Shown here: positions 1 to 9,281 of the stretch, piece after piece
Position numbering within the stretch: position 1 is the stretch's first letter
Layout: each line of letters starts with the position of its first letter
Position numbers and translations under genes: made by a program
Assembly: GCA_003281505.1 (NCBI GenBank)
Contig: QCBU01000004.1
Coordinates: 51,566-115,565 of the forward strand
Length of the DNA: 64,000 nucleotides
Direction: 5' to 3'
Source of the DNA: Prochlorococcus sp. AG-347-J14
GTDB taxonomy: Bacteria > Cyanobacteriota > Cyanobacteriia > PCC-6307 > Cyanobiaceae
The notes under the pieces: model-generated
What the model saw: the letters and a program-made list of their open reading frames with translations, nothing else
Database searches by the model: none
Told to the model about the DNA's origin: nothing

Positions 1-834
1 TGTAAAGATAATATTTTAGGATTAAAAATAAATGGATCAAAAATTCCTCCTATTGAAATTTTTAGTCACGCATCAAGTAATTCTTTCAACGCAAAAACAC
101 TCGTAATATTTTTAGAAAAGAATTGTGATGTTGAATTATTACAAGTAAACCTTGGCAAAGAAAACTCTTCATTATCTCAATCAACTTTCTTTTGCTTAAA
201 AGAAAATAGTTCTGTAAATCATGGTGTTGTTTCTTACGGTGAAAACAGATCTAATCTATTAAATTCTCTCAATGTAATTCAACAAAAAAATAGTGCATAC
301 AACTTAGGATCTTTACATTTCAAATTCAATTACGCGAGATTTGAAATTAGTATTAAACAATCTGCGGGAAACGCTAAAACAAATATCAAAGGTATGCAAA
401 TAACAAAAAAAGATGAGCAAATTTCAACTTATACAAAAATAGAATTTAATGGCCCAAATGGATTTCTAGATCAAATTAATAAATCACTTGCTGATGATAA
501 ATCACATGCAATATTTGAAGGTTCAATAATAGTTCCAAAAATTGCTCAGAGAACTGATGCTTCCCAATTAAGCAGAAATTTACTTTTATCAAATCTCGCA
601 CAAATAGATACCAAACCTCAATTAGAAATAATTGCTGATGATGTCAAATGCAAACATGGAGCTACAATTTCGCAACTTAATGAAGAAGAACTTTTTTATA
701 TGCGAACAAGAGGGATCACATTAACAGATGCAAGTAAACTACAATTAAGTTCTTACTTTCAAGAAATAATTTCATTTATTCCCATTTCAAAAGAAAAATG
801 GGATTTGCTTGATAAACTTTTAAATGAGAATTAA
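1..834 (+). CDS. sufD: SufD, Fe-S cluster assembly scaffold subunit (5' end outside window)
   Basis: The frame is open from base 1, so the gene begins before the window and 277 C-terminal residues are visible. The internal ATG at 394 is not the real start. The C-terminal part has the SufB/SufD beta-helix character and the family-typical end containing HGATISQLNEEELFYMRTRG. SufD works with SufB and SufC as the scaffold complex that builds Fe-S clusters in the cytoplasm, needed here for photosystem I and ferredoxins. Its stop overlaps the start of sufS by one base (TAATG), so the two are translationally coupled in a suf operon. Confidence 0.9.
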   Translation, partial: CKDNILGLKINGSKIPPIEIFSHASSNSFNAKTLVIFLEKNCDVELLQVNLGKENSSLSQSTFFCLKENSSVNHGVVSYGENRSNLLNSLNVIQQKNSAYNLGSLHFKFNYARFEISIKQSAGNAKTNIKGMQITKKDEQISTYTKIEFNGPNGFLDQINKSLADDKSHAIFEGSIIVPKIAQRTDASQLSRNLLLSNLAQIDTKPQLEIIADDVKCKHGATISQLNEEELFYMRTRGITLTDASKLQLSSYFQEIISFIPISKEKWDLLDKLLNEN

Positions 835-2087
835 TGGAAACGATTAAAAATTTTCCTGAAATAACGAAAAAAGACTTTCCTCTTTTAAATAAGAACTTAA
901 AAAGTAATGAGCAAATTATTTATCTAGACCATGCTGCAACAACGCAAAAACCAATACAAGTCTTAAAAAAAATTGATGAATATTACAAAAACTTTAATGC
1001 TAATGTACATAGAGGGGCACATCAATTAAGTGCTAAAGCAACAGAAGAATTTGAAAATGCACGATATTTAATTAGCAAATATATAAAAGCTAATTCAGCA
1101 AAAGAAATTATTTTCACAAGAAATGCTACTGAGGCAATAAATCTAGTAGCTAGATCATGGGGCGAATATTCATTAAAAGAAAACGATGAGATTCTCTTAT
1201 CAATAATGGAGCATCATAGCAATATTGTTCCATGGCAAATGGTTGCAGCAAAAAATAAATGCAAATTAAAATTTATAGGTATAGATAAAGATGGGAAATT
1301 AGATATAAACGACTTTAAATCAAAACTAACATCCAGAACTAAACTTGTTAGCTTAGTACATGTTAGTAATACCCTTGGTTGCTGTAATCCAATCAAAGAA
1401 ATAACTAAATTAGCTAAACAAAAAGGTTCTTTAGTGTTAATAGATGCATGCCAAAGTTTGGCTCATCAAAAACTGGATGTGATTGATCTTAATATAGATT
1501 TTTTAGCTGGATCAGGACATAAACTATGCGGTCCAACAGGTATTGGTTTCCTCTGGTCAAGAAAAGAAATCCTAGAAAAAATTCCTCCTCTCTTTGGAGG
1601 TGGCGAAATGATTCAAGATGTTTTTGAAGAGACAAGTACTTGGGCAGAGCTGCCACACAAATTTGAAGCTGGAACTCCAGCCATTGCAGAGGCAATAGGT
1701 CTTGCAGAAGCAATTAATTATATCAACAATGTTGGATTGAATAAAATTCAAGAATATGAAAAGACTATTACTAAATATTTATTTGAAAAATTAAATAAAA
1801 TAGAAAATATTAAAATCATAGGTCCATCGCCGGAGCTAGATCCAAACAGAGCCTCACTTGCCACCTTTTATATAAAAAATATACATTCAAATGATATTGC
1901 TGAAATTCTTGATTCAAAAGGAATTTGCATCAGAAGCGGTCACCATTGCTGTCAACCTCTTCATAGATACATTGGAATTAAATCAACAGCTAGAATCAGC
2001 ATGAATTTCACAACCAATAAGGAAGAAATTGATATGTTTATAGAAAAATTAAAAGATACTATTAATTTTCTAAAAATCAATTCTTAA
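834..2087 (+). CDS. sufS: SufS group II cysteine desulfurase
   Basis: PLP-dependent class V aminotransferase-fold enzyme of 417 residues, the normal SufS length. It removes sulfur from cysteine for Fe-S cluster assembly. The PLP lysine lies in GSGHKLCGPTG near residue 229. The persulfide cysteine is in SGHHCCQP near residue 371, and the RSGHHC context is that of SufS rather than IscS. The N-terminal YLDHAATTQKP motif is also typical. It starts on the last base of the sufD stop codon. It converges with the peptidase gene downstream, overlapping by 4 bp. Confidence 0.95.
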   Translation: METIKNFPEITKKDFPLLNKNLKSNEQIIYLDHAATTQKPIQVLKKIDEYYKNFNANVHRGAHQLSAKATEEFENARYLISKYIKANSAKEIIFTRNATEAINLVARSWGEYSLKENDEILLSIMEHHSNIVPWQMVAAKNKCKLKFIGIDKDGKLDINDFKSKLTSRTKLVSLVHVSNTLGCCNPIKEITKLAKQKGSLVLIDACQSLAHQKLDVIDLNIDFLAGSGHKLCGPTGIGFLWSRKEILEKIPPLFGGGEMIQDVFEETSTWAELPHKFEAGTPAIAEAIGLAEAINYINNVGLNKIQEYEKTITKYLFEKLNKIENIKIIGPSPELDPNRASLATFYIKNIHSNDIAEILDSKGICIRSGHHCCQPLHRYIGIKSTARISMNFTTNKEEIDMFIEKLKDTINFLKINS

Positions 2088-4009
2088 ATATTCAAAGCAT
2101 TTTTTAAAAATTCCTGAGATTTTTGCATTACTACTTCTTTATTTTCAATATTTCTAAAACCATGCCCTTCATTATCAAAAAAAATAACTTCTGAATATTT
2201 ATTATTGTGAATCAAAATTTCTTGAATTTTTAAAGTTTGTTTATATGAAATAACTGTATCTTTTTTTCCATGAAACAATAAGATAGGTTTTTTTATTTCG
2301 TTAATATGATTTATTGGTGATCTATTTATATAATCATCATGGTTTTTTACATAATTTCCTACCAAAGAATTTAAATAATCTTTTTCAAACCTATGAGTGT
2401 TGTGATGCATATCCTTCAAATCAATAACAGGATATTTACAAATTGCCGCTGTAAAAATTGACCCATATAATAAACAATTTAGAGCAGTTAATCCACCAGC
2501 ACTATTTCCAAAAATTACTACTTTTTCGCTATCAACTTGATTTGATTTAATCAATTCAAGAGCTAGTGCTTTGCAATCATAAGAATCAACAATACCCCAT
2601 TTATAATTCAACCTCTCTCTATATGCTTTGCCAAATCCTGATGATCCTCCATAATTAACTTCAGCAACAAAAAATCCCTTCGAAGTCCAATATTGAACTT
2701 CAGAATTATATGATCCATCAAAACATGAAGTTGGTCCGCTATGTGCTCTAACAAGAAGCGGGGGCTTTCTAAAATTTTCAACAAGTGGCTTATAAAGAAA
2801 AGAATGAGTAGATTGAGCCTCAAAACCTTTAAACCAAAATGTTTCAGGTTTTGAACAATCTTTTATATGATCAATAAATATCTGCTCAGAAAAATTTGAT
2901 AAAACTTTTTTTCCAAAATCAATTTCAAATACAATTTCCAAAAAATCAGATCCATAGCCTTTTAAAAGAACTTTTTTCCGAAAAACACTGAAATCACTTA
3001 TTGAGGAAAAAGGAGTAGAAAATTGTTTAACAAATTCAAGATCTTTATATTGTTCCACTATTAAACTATTTTCTTTTTTTGCTAAACAAAATAAATTTTT
3101 TATAGTTCCTGAAAAGAATACTATTCCAGTTACCCATTGTGGTGCTCCATATTCAATAAAATTTCTCTCTACTCTTTTCTTGATAAAAATATTTTCAATT
3201 TCACTAACATCTAAAAACAATAAGTTCCACCACCCAGAACTATCTTCAGAACATACCAAATGTGTTTCACTTATCCAATAGGGTTGAAAAAAAGAAACTT
3301 TTTTTTTAAAATTTATCAGCTTATTTGAAAATTTTTTTATTTTTTGTATCTCGCCATCTAAATCTATTTGAGCAAAAAACAGCTCATTTTTATCCCAGGG
3401 CATATGGGGAGAATCCCACTCAATCCAAGAAAGTAAGTTAGCAGATTTATTAGAAGATAATTCTCCAGCAAAATTTTTAAATTTTTTTATTCGATGAATA
3501 TCTTGTTTAGTTTTTTTCAAATCTAAAGAAAATAAATAATCTCTATTATCTATTTCGCAAATTCCATACAATAAATTTTTTTCAGAAATGACAAATGAAG
3601 AATCAAAATTTCCATCAATTGATTTAGATAATTGATTAGGTTCTTGAACTGAAACAAGATATTTATTTTGGCTTCTATAAGTTGACGCTGCCTGTTTAAA
3701 AATTTGAAACCATACTGCCTTGGTAATCTGATCTATCCATATCAAATAAAAATTATTTTTAAAATTTATACATTTATAAGATTTACCACCATATCCATGA
3801 AACTTATTTTTAATATTATATTTTTTACTTGTTAATTGTTGGGGAAACGCTTCTTTGACATTAAATGGTCTTGCAAAAATGGCATTTCCAGTTTGACCTT
3901 CACCAACAACATCAATCCAAAAAATGGTATCCCTAATAATAGTTAATTCCTTGAAAGCATTTTTTTTAGATTCAGTTTGCCTAACTTTTAACTTATCATC
4001 ATTACTCAT
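2084..4009 (-). CDS. S9 family prolyl oligopeptidase/acylaminoacyl-peptidase-like serine peptidase
   Basis: The 641 residues have an N-terminal beta-propeller-like region (about 1-390) followed by an alpha/beta-hydrolase peptidase domain. The nucleophile is in FGNSAGG near residue 502. The catalytic Asp is probably in HGKKDTV (about 582) and the His in NEGHGF (about 615), giving a complete Ser-Asp-His triad. There is no signal peptide, so it is expected in the cytoplasm, degrading small peptides or N-acylated peptides. The exact substrate cannot be told from sequence. It is convergent with sufS, and divergent from def with a 77-bp gap. Confidence 0.88.
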   Translation of the reverse strand: MSNDDKLKVRQTESKKNAFKELTIIRDTIFWIDVVGEGQTGNAIFARPFNVKEAFPQQLTSKKYNIKNKFHGYGGKSYKCINFKNNFYLIWIDQITKAVWFQIFKQAASTYRSQNKYLVSVQEPNQLSKSIDGNFDSSFVISEKNLLYGICEIDNRDYLFSLDLKKTKQDIHRIKKFKNFAGELSSNKSANLLSWIEWDSPHMPWDKNELFFAQIDLDGEIQKIKKFSNKLINFKKKVSFFQPYWISETHLVCSEDSSGWWNLLFLDVSEIENIFIKKRVERNFIEYGAPQWVTGIVFFSGTIKNLFCLAKKENSLIVEQYKDLEFVKQFSTPFSSISDFSVFRKKVLLKGYGSDFLEIVFEIDFGKKVLSNFSEQIFIDHIKDCSKPETFWFKGFEAQSTHSFLYKPLVENFRKPPLLVRAHSGPTSCFDGSYNSEVQYWTSKGFFVAEVNYGGSSGFGKAYRERLNYKWGIVDSYDCKALALELIKSNQVDSEKVVIFGNSAGGLTALNCLLYGSIFTAAICKYPVIDLKDMHHNTHRFEKDYLNSLVGNYVKNHDDYINRSPINHINEIKKPILLFHGKKDTVISYKQTLKIQEILIHNNKYSEVIFFDNEGHGFRNIENKEVVMQKSQEFLKNALNI

Positions 4010-4086
4010 TTAAAAAAACTATAAAGAAAGTAAATTAAAGTGCTAGTATTTTTATAGCTAAACTCTTAATTAAAAACTTTTTTAAC

Positions 4087-4692
4087 GTGGCAAACCATTT
4101 TTCACAACTTGCAAAAAAGTCAAGAACAAATGGAAGCTCAGAAAAAATTGCAAAAGAACAAACAGGTAAGCCATCTCTAGATATTTATAAACTTGGTGAT
4201 GATGTATTAAGACAAAATTCCAAAAGAATAACTAAGGTTGACGAATCGATGAGAAAACTTGCTAGAGAAATGCTTCAAAGCATGTACGCAGCTAAAGGAA
4301 TTGGACTTGCAGCTCCTCAAATTGGTATCAACAAAGAGCTTCTTGTCATAGATATAAATTTTGAAGATTCAGCAGCAGAACCTCTAATATTAATCAATCC
4401 AGAAATTACAGACTTTGGAACAACCCTTAATTCATACGAAGAAGGCTGCTTAAGTATACCTGGCGTATATTTGAATGTAGTAAGACCATCTACTATAAAA
4501 TTAAAATTTAGAGATGAAATGGGGAGACCACGTAAAATGAAAGCAGATGGTCTTCTGGCGAGGTGTATTCAACACGAAATGGATCACTTAAACGGAATAT
4601 TATTTGTTGATAGAGTTACATCAAAAGATGATTTGAACAAAGAACTTATAAAGGAGGGGTTCAACGAAAAAGACGTAATCTCTATTAATTAA
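4087..4692 (+). CDS. def: Peptide deformylase
   Basis: Removes the N-formyl group from nascent proteins. All three deformylase motifs are present in 201 residues: GIGLAAPQIG (about 71-80), EEGCLS (about 118-123, metal-binding Cys) and QHEMDHLNG (about 162-170, two metal-binding His and the catalytic Glu). The start is GTG at 4087. An N-terminal extension of about 30 residues before the conserved core is common in cyanobacterial enzymes. The HIT-family gene follows after 4 bp, suggesting co-transcription. Confidence 0.96.
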   Translation: MANHFSQLAKKSRTNGSSEKIAKEQTGKPSLDIYKLGDDVLRQNSKRITKVDESMRKLAREMLQSMYAAKGIGLAAPQIGINKELLVIDINFEDSAAEPLILINPEITDFGTTLNSYEEGCLSIPGVYLNVVRPSTIKLKFRDEMGRPRKMKADGLLARCIQHEMDHLNGILFVDRVTSKDDLNKELIKEGFNEKDVISIN

Positions 4693-4696
4693 TCTA

Positions 4697-5038
4697 ATGG
4701 CTGAAACTACAATATTTCAAAAAATAATTAATGAAGAAATACCCTGCGATAAGCTTTATGAAGATGAGTTTTGTATTTCCTTTAATGATATCCAAGCACA
4801 AGCACCAGTACATTTTTTAGTGATCCCAAAAAAGCCAATTATTAGTTTAGTAGATTGTATTGAAGAAGATGTAAATTTATTAGGGCATTTACTTTTTGTT
4901 GGTAGTAAAATAGCTAAATCAAAAAATTTAACTAATTGGAGAACAGTAATTAATACTGGAGCAGAATCCGGACAAACAGTTTTTCATTTGCATATTCATT
5001 TTTTATCTGGAAGAAAAATGAATTGGCCCCCAGGTTAA
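4697..5038 (+). CDS. HIT family protein (HINT-like purine nucleotide phosphoramidase)
   Basis: The 113-residue protein is the usual size of the HINT branch. The histidine triad HLHIH is near residues 97-101, followed by FLSGRKMNWPPG at the C-terminus as in bacterial HINT proteins. The N-terminal FQKIINEEIPCDKLYEDE is also family-typical. Members hydrolyse AMP-linked phosphoramidates such as AMP-lysine or AMP-NH2. The cellular role in cyanobacteria is not known. It sits 4 bp after def. Confidence 0.92.
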   Translation: MAETTIFQKIINEEIPCDKLYEDEFCISFNDIQAQAPVHFLVIPKKPIISLVDCIEEDVNLLGHLLFVGSKIAKSKNLTNWRTVINTGAESGQTVFHLHIHFLSGRKMNWPPG

Positions 5039-5084
5039 AACTCTCGAAAGAAAAGTTTATAGGTTATAAATAAGTAAAAACATA

Positions 5085-5363
5085 ATGAATACACCAGATT
5101 CCTTAAATACAAAATCCAAAAATTTATTCGATTTAATCTCCAAAAATTGGGAAGATCTAGACGATTCACTCAAAACTAAGTTAATTAAAATTTGGAAGGT
5201 TTTAACTTATAAATGGCAATTACAAATTTTATTTAATCTGCCTTTTCTTTTATGGTGGGTATTAGATAAATCTTTTCCAAAAGTTCATAAATTTGATATG
5301 ACAATTTTGAATTATTTAAATTTACCTGACTGGGCACTTTCATTTATTGGCTTTGGTCAATAG
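5085..5363 (+). CDS. Conserved-looking small membrane protein
   Basis: Not recognised. The 92 residues have a charged N-terminal half (about 1-45, predicted helical, rich in Lys and Asp) and one probable membrane segment around LQILFNLPFLLWWVLD (about 46-61). A short hydrophobic tail follows. It lies between the HIT gene and an ABC transporter gene on the same strand, with gaps of 46 and 42 bp, and may be co-transcribed with the transporter. ATG at 5085 is the first start after the upstream stop. No function is proposed. Confidence 0.65.
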   Translation: MNTPDSLNTKSKNLFDLISKNWEDLDDSLKTKLIKIWKVLTYKWQLQILFNLPFLLWWVLDKSFPKVHKFDMTILNYLNLPDWALSFIGFGQ

Positions 5364-5405
5364 ACTGCTAAAAGTTATAATTTACCTTATAAAACTAGTC
5401 GAGTA

Positions 5406-7388
5406 ATGAATAAAGCAATTAATAATAAAACCAAAATATTGTACCAATTACAAAAATTAAGAAAGCTATCTCAGCCATTTTTCCTTCCTATAGATCAATG
5501 TAATGGTTTTCAATTCATATGGCTTTTGATTTCTCTTTTATTTTGTGTTGGAGGCGTAGTACTTGTTGGTCTTACCGGAATAATTAGTTTTTTTGAAAGC
5601 TTTCAACCAATTTTTCTTGAAAAGTATTTCGGAGGTGTAGTTAGTACTGTCAATTCAATTTGGGCTGGTAGCTGGGGATTGCTTTTCTCTGCCTTATTTC
5701 TAATTGGATCAGGGAGCTTCTTTAGCTTAAGACGTCAATTAAAAAACCGTAGATGGTTACATTGGTTATTCCTCGCGATAATTGTATTAATGCTTTTAGC
5801 TGTAAACGGAATAAACGCAGGTATTGGATTCATTGCAAGAGATTTAACAAATGCTTTGGTAGAAAAACAAGAAGATGGGTTTTATCGGATATTGGGGATT
5901 TACGCTTGTTGTTTCGCTGTAGCTCTACCAATACGGGTTTCCCAAATATTTTTTACATATAAGCTAGGAATAATTTGGAGAGAATGGCTTTCAAAAAGTT
6001 TGGTTAAAGATTATATGACTAATAAAGCTTATTACCAATTAAATCCCAATGATGAAGAACAAACCGATGTAGATAATCCTGACCAAAGAATCACAGATGA
6101 TACTCGAGCGTTTACCGGACAAAGTCTCTCTTTCACATTAGGTATTTTTGATGCCCTACTAACATTTTCACTTAATATTCTTATTTTATGGAGTATTAGC
6201 ACAACACTTACTTTTTCTTTATTTGGTTACGCTGCATTTGCAACTTCTATCCTTTTAATTGCTGGAAAAAATCTTGTAAAGATTGATTTTGATCAACTTA
6301 GATATGAAGCGGATTTTCGATATGGCTTAGTACATATTAGAGATAATGCTGAATCAATAGCCTTTTACTCTGGGGAAAATCCTGAGCGAAGTGAAACTGA
6401 AAGACGCTTAGGAGAAGTGGTAAGAAACTTTAATTTACTGATTATATGGAGAGTAATAATAGACGTAATGAGAAGATCCATTAATTATGCTGGAAATTTC
6501 TTCCCATATTTAATAATGGCAATCCCTTACTTTAAAGGTGATATTGATTATGGACGCTTTATTCAGGCAAGCTTTGCATTTGGAATGGTCGAAGGTTCGT
6601 TATTTTTCATTGTTAATCAAATCGAAGAACTTGCAAAATTTACTGCTGGTATTGGCAGATTAGAGGGATTCCAATCAAAAGTTGAATCCATTAGTCAAAC
6701 CAACCCAACAAGCAATCAAAACGTTATTTCAGATTACCCCTCAATTCTTATTAATAATGCTGACCTTTGCCCACCAGGATCAAATAAAACAATAATTAAA
6801 AATTTAAATTTGAGCATCGACAATAATCAATCACTTTTGGTTGTAGGACCATCTGGGTGCGGAAAAACATCTTTACTAAGAATGATTAGTGGCTTATGGG
6901 AACCCGATCAGGGAGTAATTAAAAAACCAAAGATTGGGGAATTATTATTCATACCTCAAAAACCATATATGTTACTTGGTTCTTTAAGGGAACAATTATG
7001 TTATCCCACAGAAGTTAAGAAATTTAGTGATGAACATCTTACTTCTGTACTACATGAAGTAAATTTAAAAACTTTAGTGGATCGTTATCCTAATCTTGAT
7101 ATCAAACAAGATTGGCCACGAATTCTTTCCCTAGGTGAGCAACAAAGATTGGCCTTTGCACGACTTTTACTAAATTCTCCAAGATTTGCAGTGCTTGATG
7201 AAGCAACAAGTGCTTTAGATATTAACACTGAAAAAAAACTATATAGTTTACTAAAGGAACGAGAACTTTCTCTTATTAGCGTTGGACATAGACCTAGCTT
7301 AAAAGATTTTCACGAGAATATTTTAGAATTAAATGGACAAGGAGACTGGAAATTATTGACTTCTGATAAGTATAATTTTAAGGATTAA
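5406..7388 (+). CDS. ABC transporter, fused membrane and ATPase domains (SbmA/BacA-ABCD type)
   Basis: The 660-residue half-transporter has a transmembrane domain of about six helices (about 30-400), of the ABC_membrane_2 type seen in BacA-like and peroxisomal ABCD transporters. A C-terminal nucleotide-binding domain follows. Walker A is GPSGCGKTS near 481, the signature is LSLGEQQRLAFAR near 574, Walker B with its D-loop is FAVLDEATSALD near 594, and the switch His is in SVGHRP near 620. It is expected to work as a homodimer in the plasma or thylakoid membrane. The substrate is unknown; relatives carry peptides, vitamin B12 or acyl compounds. An hli gene follows after 8 bp. Confidence 0.9.
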   Translation: MNKAINNKTKILYQLQKLRKLSQPFFLPIDQCNGFQFIWLLISLLFCVGGVVLVGLTGIISFFESFQPIFLEKYFGGVVSTVNSIWAGSWGLLFSALFLIGSGSFFSLRRQLKNRRWLHWLFLAIIVLMLLAVNGINAGIGFIARDLTNALVEKQEDGFYRILGIYACCFAVALPIRVSQIFFTYKLGIIWREWLSKSLVKDYMTNKAYYQLNPNDEEQTDVDNPDQRITDDTRAFTGQSLSFTLGIFDALLTFSLNILILWSISTTLTFSLFGYAAFATSILLIAGKNLVKIDFDQLRYEADFRYGLVHIRDNAESIAFYSGENPERSETERRLGEVVRNFNLLIIWRVIIDVMRRSINYAGNFFPYLIMAIPYFKGDIDYGRFIQASFAFGMVEGSLFFIVNQIEELAKFTAGIGRLEGFQSKVESISQTNPTSNQNVISDYPSILINNADLCPPGSNKTIIKNLNLSIDNNQSLLVVGPSGCGKTSLLRMISGLWEPDQGVIKKPKIGELLFIPQKPYMLLGSLREQLCYPTEVKKFSDEHLTSVLHEVNLKTLVDRYPNLDIKQDWPRILSLGEQQRLAFARLLLNSPRFAVLDEATSALDINTEKKLYSLLKERELSLISVGHRPSLKDFHENILELNGQGDWKLLTSDKYNFKD

Positions 7389-7396
7389 CAAAAAAA

Positions 7397-7672
7397 ATGA
7401 ATTCGAAAGAAGAACAAACCAACTCAGAAATCACTAATTTAGAGAATGAGAGTTTTACAGAACAGCAGAAAGATCCAAATTACATCAATGAAAAAATTGG
7501 AGACAATAAATTAGATGAAAAATCTATAGAAATGAAAGATGAATATAAATTTGGATGGAGTAATTATTCTGAAATAACTAATGGAAGATTTGCAATGATT
7601 GGCTTCTTTGCAATAATATTGATTGAATTATTTAGTAAACAATCGTTTTTAAAATGGGCAGGAATCTTATAA
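7397..7672 (+). CDS. hli: High light-inducible protein (Hli/HLIP) with an acidic N-terminal extension
   Basis: Single-helix chlorophyll a/b-binding-like protein of 91 residues. The chlorophyll-binding motif EITNGRFAMIGF near residues 59-70 leads into the single membrane helix. Residues 1-50 form a Glu/Asn/Lys-rich hydrophilic extension not present in the shortest HLIPs. HLIPs bind pigment and protect photosystem intermediates under light stress in the thylakoid. The gene is 8 bp after the ABC transporter and converges on ycf66, abutting it directly. Which hli paralogue it is cannot be decided here. Confidence 0.9.
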   Translation: MNSKEEQTNSEITNLENESFTEQQKDPNYINEKIGDNKLDEKSIEMKDEYKFGWSNYSEITNGRFAMIGFFAIILIELFSKQSFLKWAGIL

Positions 7673-8602
7673 TTAATCATCAAATCTAGAACTGTTATCT
7701 CTTGGTTTCCTCTTGTTTGTTCCGACGTTATATCTACTATTTTGATTTTTTGAACTTGATCTTGATGAAGAGCTTGCTCTACTAGCATCACTTGGTTTTT
7801 TAGCTTGATTAGCATCTTTAAATGAAGCATCTTCTACTTGAGTTGTTGAAGTTTGCTGCCTAATAGGGGATCTAGTAGGTTTCTTTCTTAATGAAGAAGA
7901 ATCACCAGGAGCAGAGATGTTATCTCGTCTAGAAACTGTACGATTCATTCTGGGTCTTGACCCTGTTTTAACTTCATCACGAGATAAATTTCTTCTCTCA
8001 CCAAAGTTATTTGTTTCTAATTTTTTACTATTTCTATCTTCAGAAGTCTGCCTTCTCCTTCTTATAGGCTCGTCATTTTCAAACTGACTTGTTTCCCTTA
8101 TAGATGGCCTACTTCTACTTGCTGCAGCAGAAGGTATAGCTCTTGAAATATTCCTCCTACGGGATCTCCCCTCAGTATATTCTTCTTCAAATTCATCTTC
8201 TTGAGGTTTAAATCTTCTTGATGATCTTTCAGATTCTTCAAACCTATCATAATCGTCATTAAATCGGCCTCTAGAATTTCTGGGAATATCAGCAATAGGA
8301 TCTTCATCAAAATAAGATGACCTTCTAGCTTGATCAGTAGCAACTCCCCTCAATCGCACACTTTCATATGCGAAAAACACTGTAGTTCCTGCTAATAAAA
8401 ACTGACCAAACTGAAGTATAGGATCTAACCTCCAGCCTTGAAAAAATAATATTCCTCCGCACAGAAGTCCAATTGCTGCGAAAAAAACATCATAATCCCT
8501 TGCCAAGGCAGGCTTAAAGGACCTCAAAAAATAAAGACCTCCCCCACATACTGCGAGGACTATACCAACAATACTGGCCCAATTGAGACTAGCATTGACC
8601 AC
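7673..8602 (-). CDS. ycf66: Ycf66 family thylakoid protein with a long basic tail
   Basis: The 309 residues have an N-terminal Ycf66 domain with about three hydrophobic segments (residues 10-85). Motifs such as GGGLYFLRSFKPALARDYD and GWRLDPILQFGQ are characteristic. From about residue 90 onward the protein is a low-complexity tail rich in Arg, Ser, Asp and Asn, probably disordered. Ycf66 is conserved in cyanobacteria and some plastids; its biochemical role is not established. It lies downstream of psbX on the same strand (79-bp gap) and ends against the hli stop. Confidence 0.9.
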   Translation of the reverse strand: MVNASLNWASIVGIVLAVCGGGLYFLRSFKPALARDYDVFFAAIGLLCGGILFFQGWRLDPILQFGQFLLAGTTVFFAYESVRLRGVATDQARRSSYFDEDPIADIPRNSRGRFNDDYDRFEESERSSRRFKPQEDEFEEEYTEGRSRRRNISRAIPSAAASRSRPSIRETSQFENDEPIRRRRQTSEDRNSKKLETNNFGERRNLSRDEVKTGSRPRMNRTVSRRDNISAPGDSSSLRKKPTRSPIRQQTSTTQVEDASFKDANQAKKPSDASRASSSSRSSSKNQNSRYNVGTNKRKPRDNSSRFDD

Positions 8603-8681
8603 ATTCTTTCTCCAAAAATTATTTTTTCAAGGGTTACTTATATCCCTTATATATATAGTGTACTTAAAACTTCTACAAAAA

Positions 8682-8867
8682 CTAGCGTCTTCCAGCAGAA
8701 GTACGATCGAGGGAATCTTTCTGGCTGACAAAAATCAAAAATGCAGTAGCTGGAATAACGATAAGTAAGGCAGCGGCAATGAAACTACCTATCATTCCAA
8801 CCGCGGAATTATTTGCAACTTCAGCAGAAAAATCTGCGGCTAGTAATAAATTTGAGATTTGAAACAC
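8682..8867 (-). CDS. psbX: Photosystem II reaction centre protein PsbX
   Basis: The 61-residue thylakoid protein has one central membrane helix (about 25-48, [20 protein letters not shown]) followed by a polar stromal tail. The pattern and length fit the PsbX form of marine picocyanobacteria. PsbX is a low-molecular-mass PSII subunit near the QB site. It is next to ycf66 on the same strand, the expected neighbourhood. The overlapping plus-strand frame at 8583-8768 is a shadow. Confidence 0.85.
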   Translation of the reverse strand: MFQISNLLLAADFSAEVANNSAVGMIGSFIAAALLIVIPATAFLIFVSQKDSLDRTSAGRR

Positions 8868-8948
8868 TTTTTAAATATTAAATTCTCAATTTATAATACG
8901 AATTAAATACGTTTCAATGGGTTATTTATTAAGATGAATTAAATAATT

Positions 8949-9263
8949 GTGATTTCCTTGCTTGTAAACTCTCTTCAAATTTTAGATATTAGTTTAGGAA
9001 TTTCACTTTCATATCTAACTATAGTTTTTCTAATAAGATTAATTCTAACTTGGTACCCAAAAATTGATTTAAGTAAAGGTTTATGGTTATTAATTTCAAT
9101 ACCATCAAGCTCTATTCTTAATTTAACAAGAAAACTAATTCCTCCTATTGGAGGCGTTGATGTTGGACCCATAATTTGGATCGGAGTTATAAGCTTTTTA
9201 AGAGAAATTTTAGTCGGTCAGCAAGGGATTATAAAACTTGCATTGCATACACATATTTCATAG
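8949..9263 (+). CDS. YggT family membrane protein
   Basis: The 104 residues carry the YggT pattern: two hydrophobic segments (about 15-35 and 75-95) around the conserved TWYPKIDLSKGLWLL loop and the NLTRKLIPPIGGVDVGPII motif. In cyanobacteria and plastids, relatives take part in distribution of membrane nucleoids or in cytochrome b6 haem assembly (Ccb3 group); which applies here is not clear. The start is GTG at 8949, chosen because no ATG lies upstream of the conserved region. It converges with accC, 18 bp away. Confidence 0.85.
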   Translation: MISLLVNSLQILDISLGISLSYLTIVFLIRLILTWYPKIDLSKGLWLLISIPSSSILNLTRKLIPPIGGVDVGPIIWIGVISFLREILVGQQGIIKLALHTHIS

Positions 9264-9281
9264 AAACTATTTAACTATTTC

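Noticed and set aside
8583..8768. Plus-strand frame between ycf66 and psbX
   Set aside because: Antisense to psbX and the ycf66 start; composition is that of a shadow.
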